Positions 60,833-64,000 of a stretch of 64,000 nucleotides of DNA are shown one piece after another (the first letter of the stretch is position 1; every line of letters starts with the position of its first letter). The DNA is from an uncultured Collinsella sp. (GTDB lineage: Bacteria; Actinomycetota; Coriobacteriia; Coriobacteriales; Coriobacteriaceae). The translations under genes were made by a program, and so were the position numbers. The stretch is from positions 1 to 64,000 of the forward strand of contig UQHK01000009.1 in NCBI GenBank assembly GCA_900540855.1. The letters run 5' to 3'. Below the pieces are notes generated by a model, which made no database searches, was not told the origin of the DNA, and saw nothing but the letters and a program-made list of their open reading frames with translations.

Positions 60833-62239
60833 ATGGCAGGTAACATGCAGGACAACTTTGACGAGAACGGCAACCCCATCCGCTGTTCCTTTTGCGGAAA
60901 AGAGCAGGGCCAGGTTCGTCGCCTCGTAAAGGGCCCGACCAACATCTTTATCTGTGACGAGTGCGTCGCCGCCTGTTCCGAGATTCTGGAGGAGTCGCTG
61001 GCTTCGGACTTTATGGACGCTGCCCGCAACGGCAAGCTGCCGGGCTTCCTCAACGATCACGGCCAGGCTGCTGGGCAGCCCGCCGCGGACCCCGAGACCG
61101 AGGGTTTTGAGCTCGAGGACGATCGCCAGGTCATCACGCACGTGCCGACGCCGCACGAGATCTATGACGAGCTTTCGGCCTATGTTATGGGTCAGGAGGA
61201 CGCCAAGCGCGCCATGTCGGTGGCCGTGTACAACCACTATCGCCGCGTGATTGAGGGCGGCGCTGCGGTGTCTGCCTTTGATGACGACATGGGCTCGCAG
61301 TTCGATGACGATATGGACGAGGTAGAGCTCGCCAAGTCCAACATCCTGCTGCTCGGTCCCACCGGTACCGGTAAGACCCTGCTGGCCCAGACGCTCGCGC
61401 GCATTCTTGAGGTGCCGTTTGCTATCGCCGATGCCACCGCGCTCACCGAGGCCGGCTATGTGGGCGAGGACGTGGAGAACATCCTACTTAAGCTCATCAA
61501 TGCTGCCGATGGCGACATTGAGCGCGCTCAGGTGGGCATTATCTACGTTGACGAGATCGACAAGATCGCCCGCAAGGCCGAGAACCTCTCCATTACCCGT
61601 GATGTCTCGGGCGAGGGCGTTCAGCAGGCGCTGCTTAAGATTCTTGAGGGCACGGTGGCCAGCGTTCCGCCCACCGGCGGCCGCAAGCATCCCCAACAGG
61701 AGCTGCTTCAGATCGACACGACTAACATCCTGTTCATCTGCGGCGGTGCTTTTGTGGGTTTGGATAAGATTATCGCCGACCGCGTTGGCAACAAGGGCGT
61801 AGGCTTTAACTCCGAGATCGCCGGCCCCACCTCGGTCGACGAGAACGACCTGCTGCGCCAGGTGCTCCCGCAGGACCTCAACGCCTTTGGCATGATCCCC
61901 GAGTTCGTGGGCCGTACGCCCGTCGTCACCCAGACGCAGGCGCTCGACGAGGACGACTTGGTGTCGATCCTGACCGAGCCCAAGAACGCCGTGGTGCGTC
62001 AATACCGCAAGATGTTCCAGCTCGAGGACGTTGAGCTGGAGTTTGAGGACGAAGCTCTGCACGAGATCGCCCGTATGGCGCTCGCCCGCAAGACCGGCGC
62101 CCGCGGCCTGCGCTCCATCTGCGAGGACGTGCTGCAGCAGACGATGTTCGACCTGCCCAGCGAGGAGGGCGTTACCAAGGTCGTCGTGACCGAAGCCTCC
62201 GTAAAGGGCGAAGAACAGCCCCAGCGCATCTACGGGTAA
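60833..62239 (+). CDS. clpX: ATP-dependent Clp protease ATPase subunit ClpX
   Basis: A 468-residue AAA+ unfoldase. The N-terminal zinc-binding domain has 'CSFCGK' and 'CDECVAACSEI'; Walker A is 'LLGPTGTGKTLLAQ', Walker B 'IIYVDEIDKIA', and pore loop 'GYVGED'. It is longer than usual (about 424) because of an acidic insertion in residues 60-165 ('SAFDDDMGSQFDDDMDEVELAKS'). ATG 60833 follows AAGGA. A strong terminator follows. Confidence 0.95.
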   Translation: MAGNMQDNFDENGNPIRCSFCGKEQGQVRRLVKGPTNIFICDECVAACSEILEESLASDFMDAARNGKLPGFLNDHGQAAGQPAADPETEGFELEDDRQVITHVPTPHEIYDELSAYVMGQEDAKRAMSVAVYNHYRRVIEGGAAVSAFDDDMGSQFDDDMDEVELAKSNILLLGPTGTGKTLLAQTLARILEVPFAIADATALTEAGYVGEDVENILLKLINAADGDIERAQVGIIYVDEIDKIARKAENLSITRDVSGEGVQQALLKILEGTVASVPPTGGRKHPQQELLQIDTTNILFICGGAFVGLDKIIADRVGNKGVGFNSEIAGPTSVDENDLLRQVLPQDLNAFGMIPEFVGRTPVVTQTQALDEDDLVSILTEPKNAVVRQYRKMFQLEDVELEFEDEALHEIARMALARKTGARGLRSICEDVLQQTMFDLPSEEGVTKVVVTEASVKGEEQPQRIYG

Positions 62240-62260
62240 ACCAGCTAAAAACGTGTTTGC

Positions 62261-62300
62261 AAATAGCCTCCGACCACCCGCGGTCGGAGGCTATTTTATA
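62261..62300 (+). terminator. Terminator after clpX
   Basis: AAATAGCCTCCGACC (62261-62275) pairs perfectly with GGTCGGAGGCTATTT (62282-62296), followed by TATAT. Confidence 0.93.
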
Positions 62301-62389
62301 TATACGCAATAACCCCAACTACCTGTGTTATTCTGTGTGTTTGTTTAAGCCTCAGCGAAGTCATTCAGACTGAAGTAATCGATACCTAA

Positions 62390-62505
62390 GGGGAGGAATG
62401 CAGGCCCGATTTTCGTAGATTCCGCACGAGCCGAAGACCACTTAATGTGGTCTTCGAGCGAGCCCAGGACCTGACCGAGCGAAAATCGGGCCTGCATTCC
62501 TCCCC
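62390..62505. repeat. Nested long inverted repeat upstream of valS
   Basis: The outer arms, 62390-62415 and 62480-62505, are 26-base exact reverse complements (left arm begins GGGGAGGAATGCAGGCCC). Inside is a perfect 10-bp hairpin, CGAAGACCAC (62432-62441) and GTGGTCTTCG (62447-62456), with loop TTAAT. There is no T-run. The right arm ends 20 bases before the valS ATG. No T-box sequence was recognised in the valS leader. Confidence 0.8.
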
Positions 62506-62525
62506 GATGGGCAAGGGAGAGATAT

Positions 62526-64000
<1,475 letters not shown>

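Noticed and set aside
62240..62525. T-box riboswitch upstream of valS
   Set aside because: The conserved T-box core (AGGGTGGNACC-like) is absent; only the nested inverted repeat is visible.

Overview
The window is a high-GC, gene-dense bacterial chromosome segment. It looks like an anaerobic gut actinobacterium of the Coriobacteriia, most likely Collinsella or a close relative. This is inferred from base composition, codon use and gene content (formate hydrogenlyase with Sec-containing FdhF, double-cubane reductases, Tat/lipobox binding proteins); no 16S gene is present to confirm it. No CRISPR array, prophage or complete insertion sequence was found.

Layout. 1-8 kb: housekeeping and accessory genes (YigZ-like protein, C_GCAxxG_C_C protein, MetY-type O-acetylhomoserine sulfhydrylase, MFS exporter, xanthine phosphoribosyltransferase, release-factor-like GGQ protein, lipid kinase, CLC-F type fluoride antiporter). 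8.2-13.7 kb: molybdenum block (moeA, mog/moaB, modABC, with an unusual extracytoplasmic domain on ModB). 14-20.8 kb: a double-cubane-cluster (DCCP/YjiM-like) reductase followed by a five-gene peptide-type ABC importer. 20.9-27.2 kb: a tightly packed operon with a second DCCP-like gene, its ATP-dependent activator, a GT4 glycosyltransferase, selD (itself a selenoprotein with an in-frame UGA), yedF, a DUF3343 Se/S-carrier-like gene and a cysteine desulfurase. A BrnQ transporter follows after a terminator. 28.7-30 kb: tRNA-Pro, tRNA-Gly, a tRNA-derived repeat scar and a PIN/RelB-like toxin-antitoxin pair. 30.4-45.9 kb: a complete Hyf-type formate hydrogenlyase operon (ferredoxin, Sec-FdhF, HyfA-J, HycI protease, FocA channel). 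46-52.9 kb: a second molybdopterin oxidoreductase, selA, selB, tRNA-Sec, mobA and a second DUF3343 gene. 53.2-64 kb: gdhA, a two-gene molybdenum hydroxylase (xanthine dehydrogenase family), tRNA-Leu, tig, clpP, clpX and the 5' part of valS.

How it fits together. The window concentrates what is needed to make an active Sec-dependent formate hydrogenlyase. It covers molybdate uptake and cofactor synthesis (modABC, moeA, mog, mobA), selenium activation and Sec insertion (selD, selA, selB, tRNA-Sec, yedF, DUF3343, Csd), the enzyme itself and formate transport. Two genes, fdhF and selD, contain in-frame UGA codons. Each is followed by a hairpin whose apical loop carries GGUCU, as in the E. coli fdhF SECIS. 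Hydrogenase nickel-insertion genes (hypA-F) are not in the window.

The most promising candidate for an undescribed system is the 14.1-27.2 kb region. Two double-cubane-type reductases bracket an ABC importer, and the second reductase, its ATPase activator and a glycosyltransferase lie in the same apparent transcription unit as selD-yedF-DUF3343-csd. This suggests ATP-driven low-potential chemistry coupled to selenium or sulfur handling. It is inference from gene order only.
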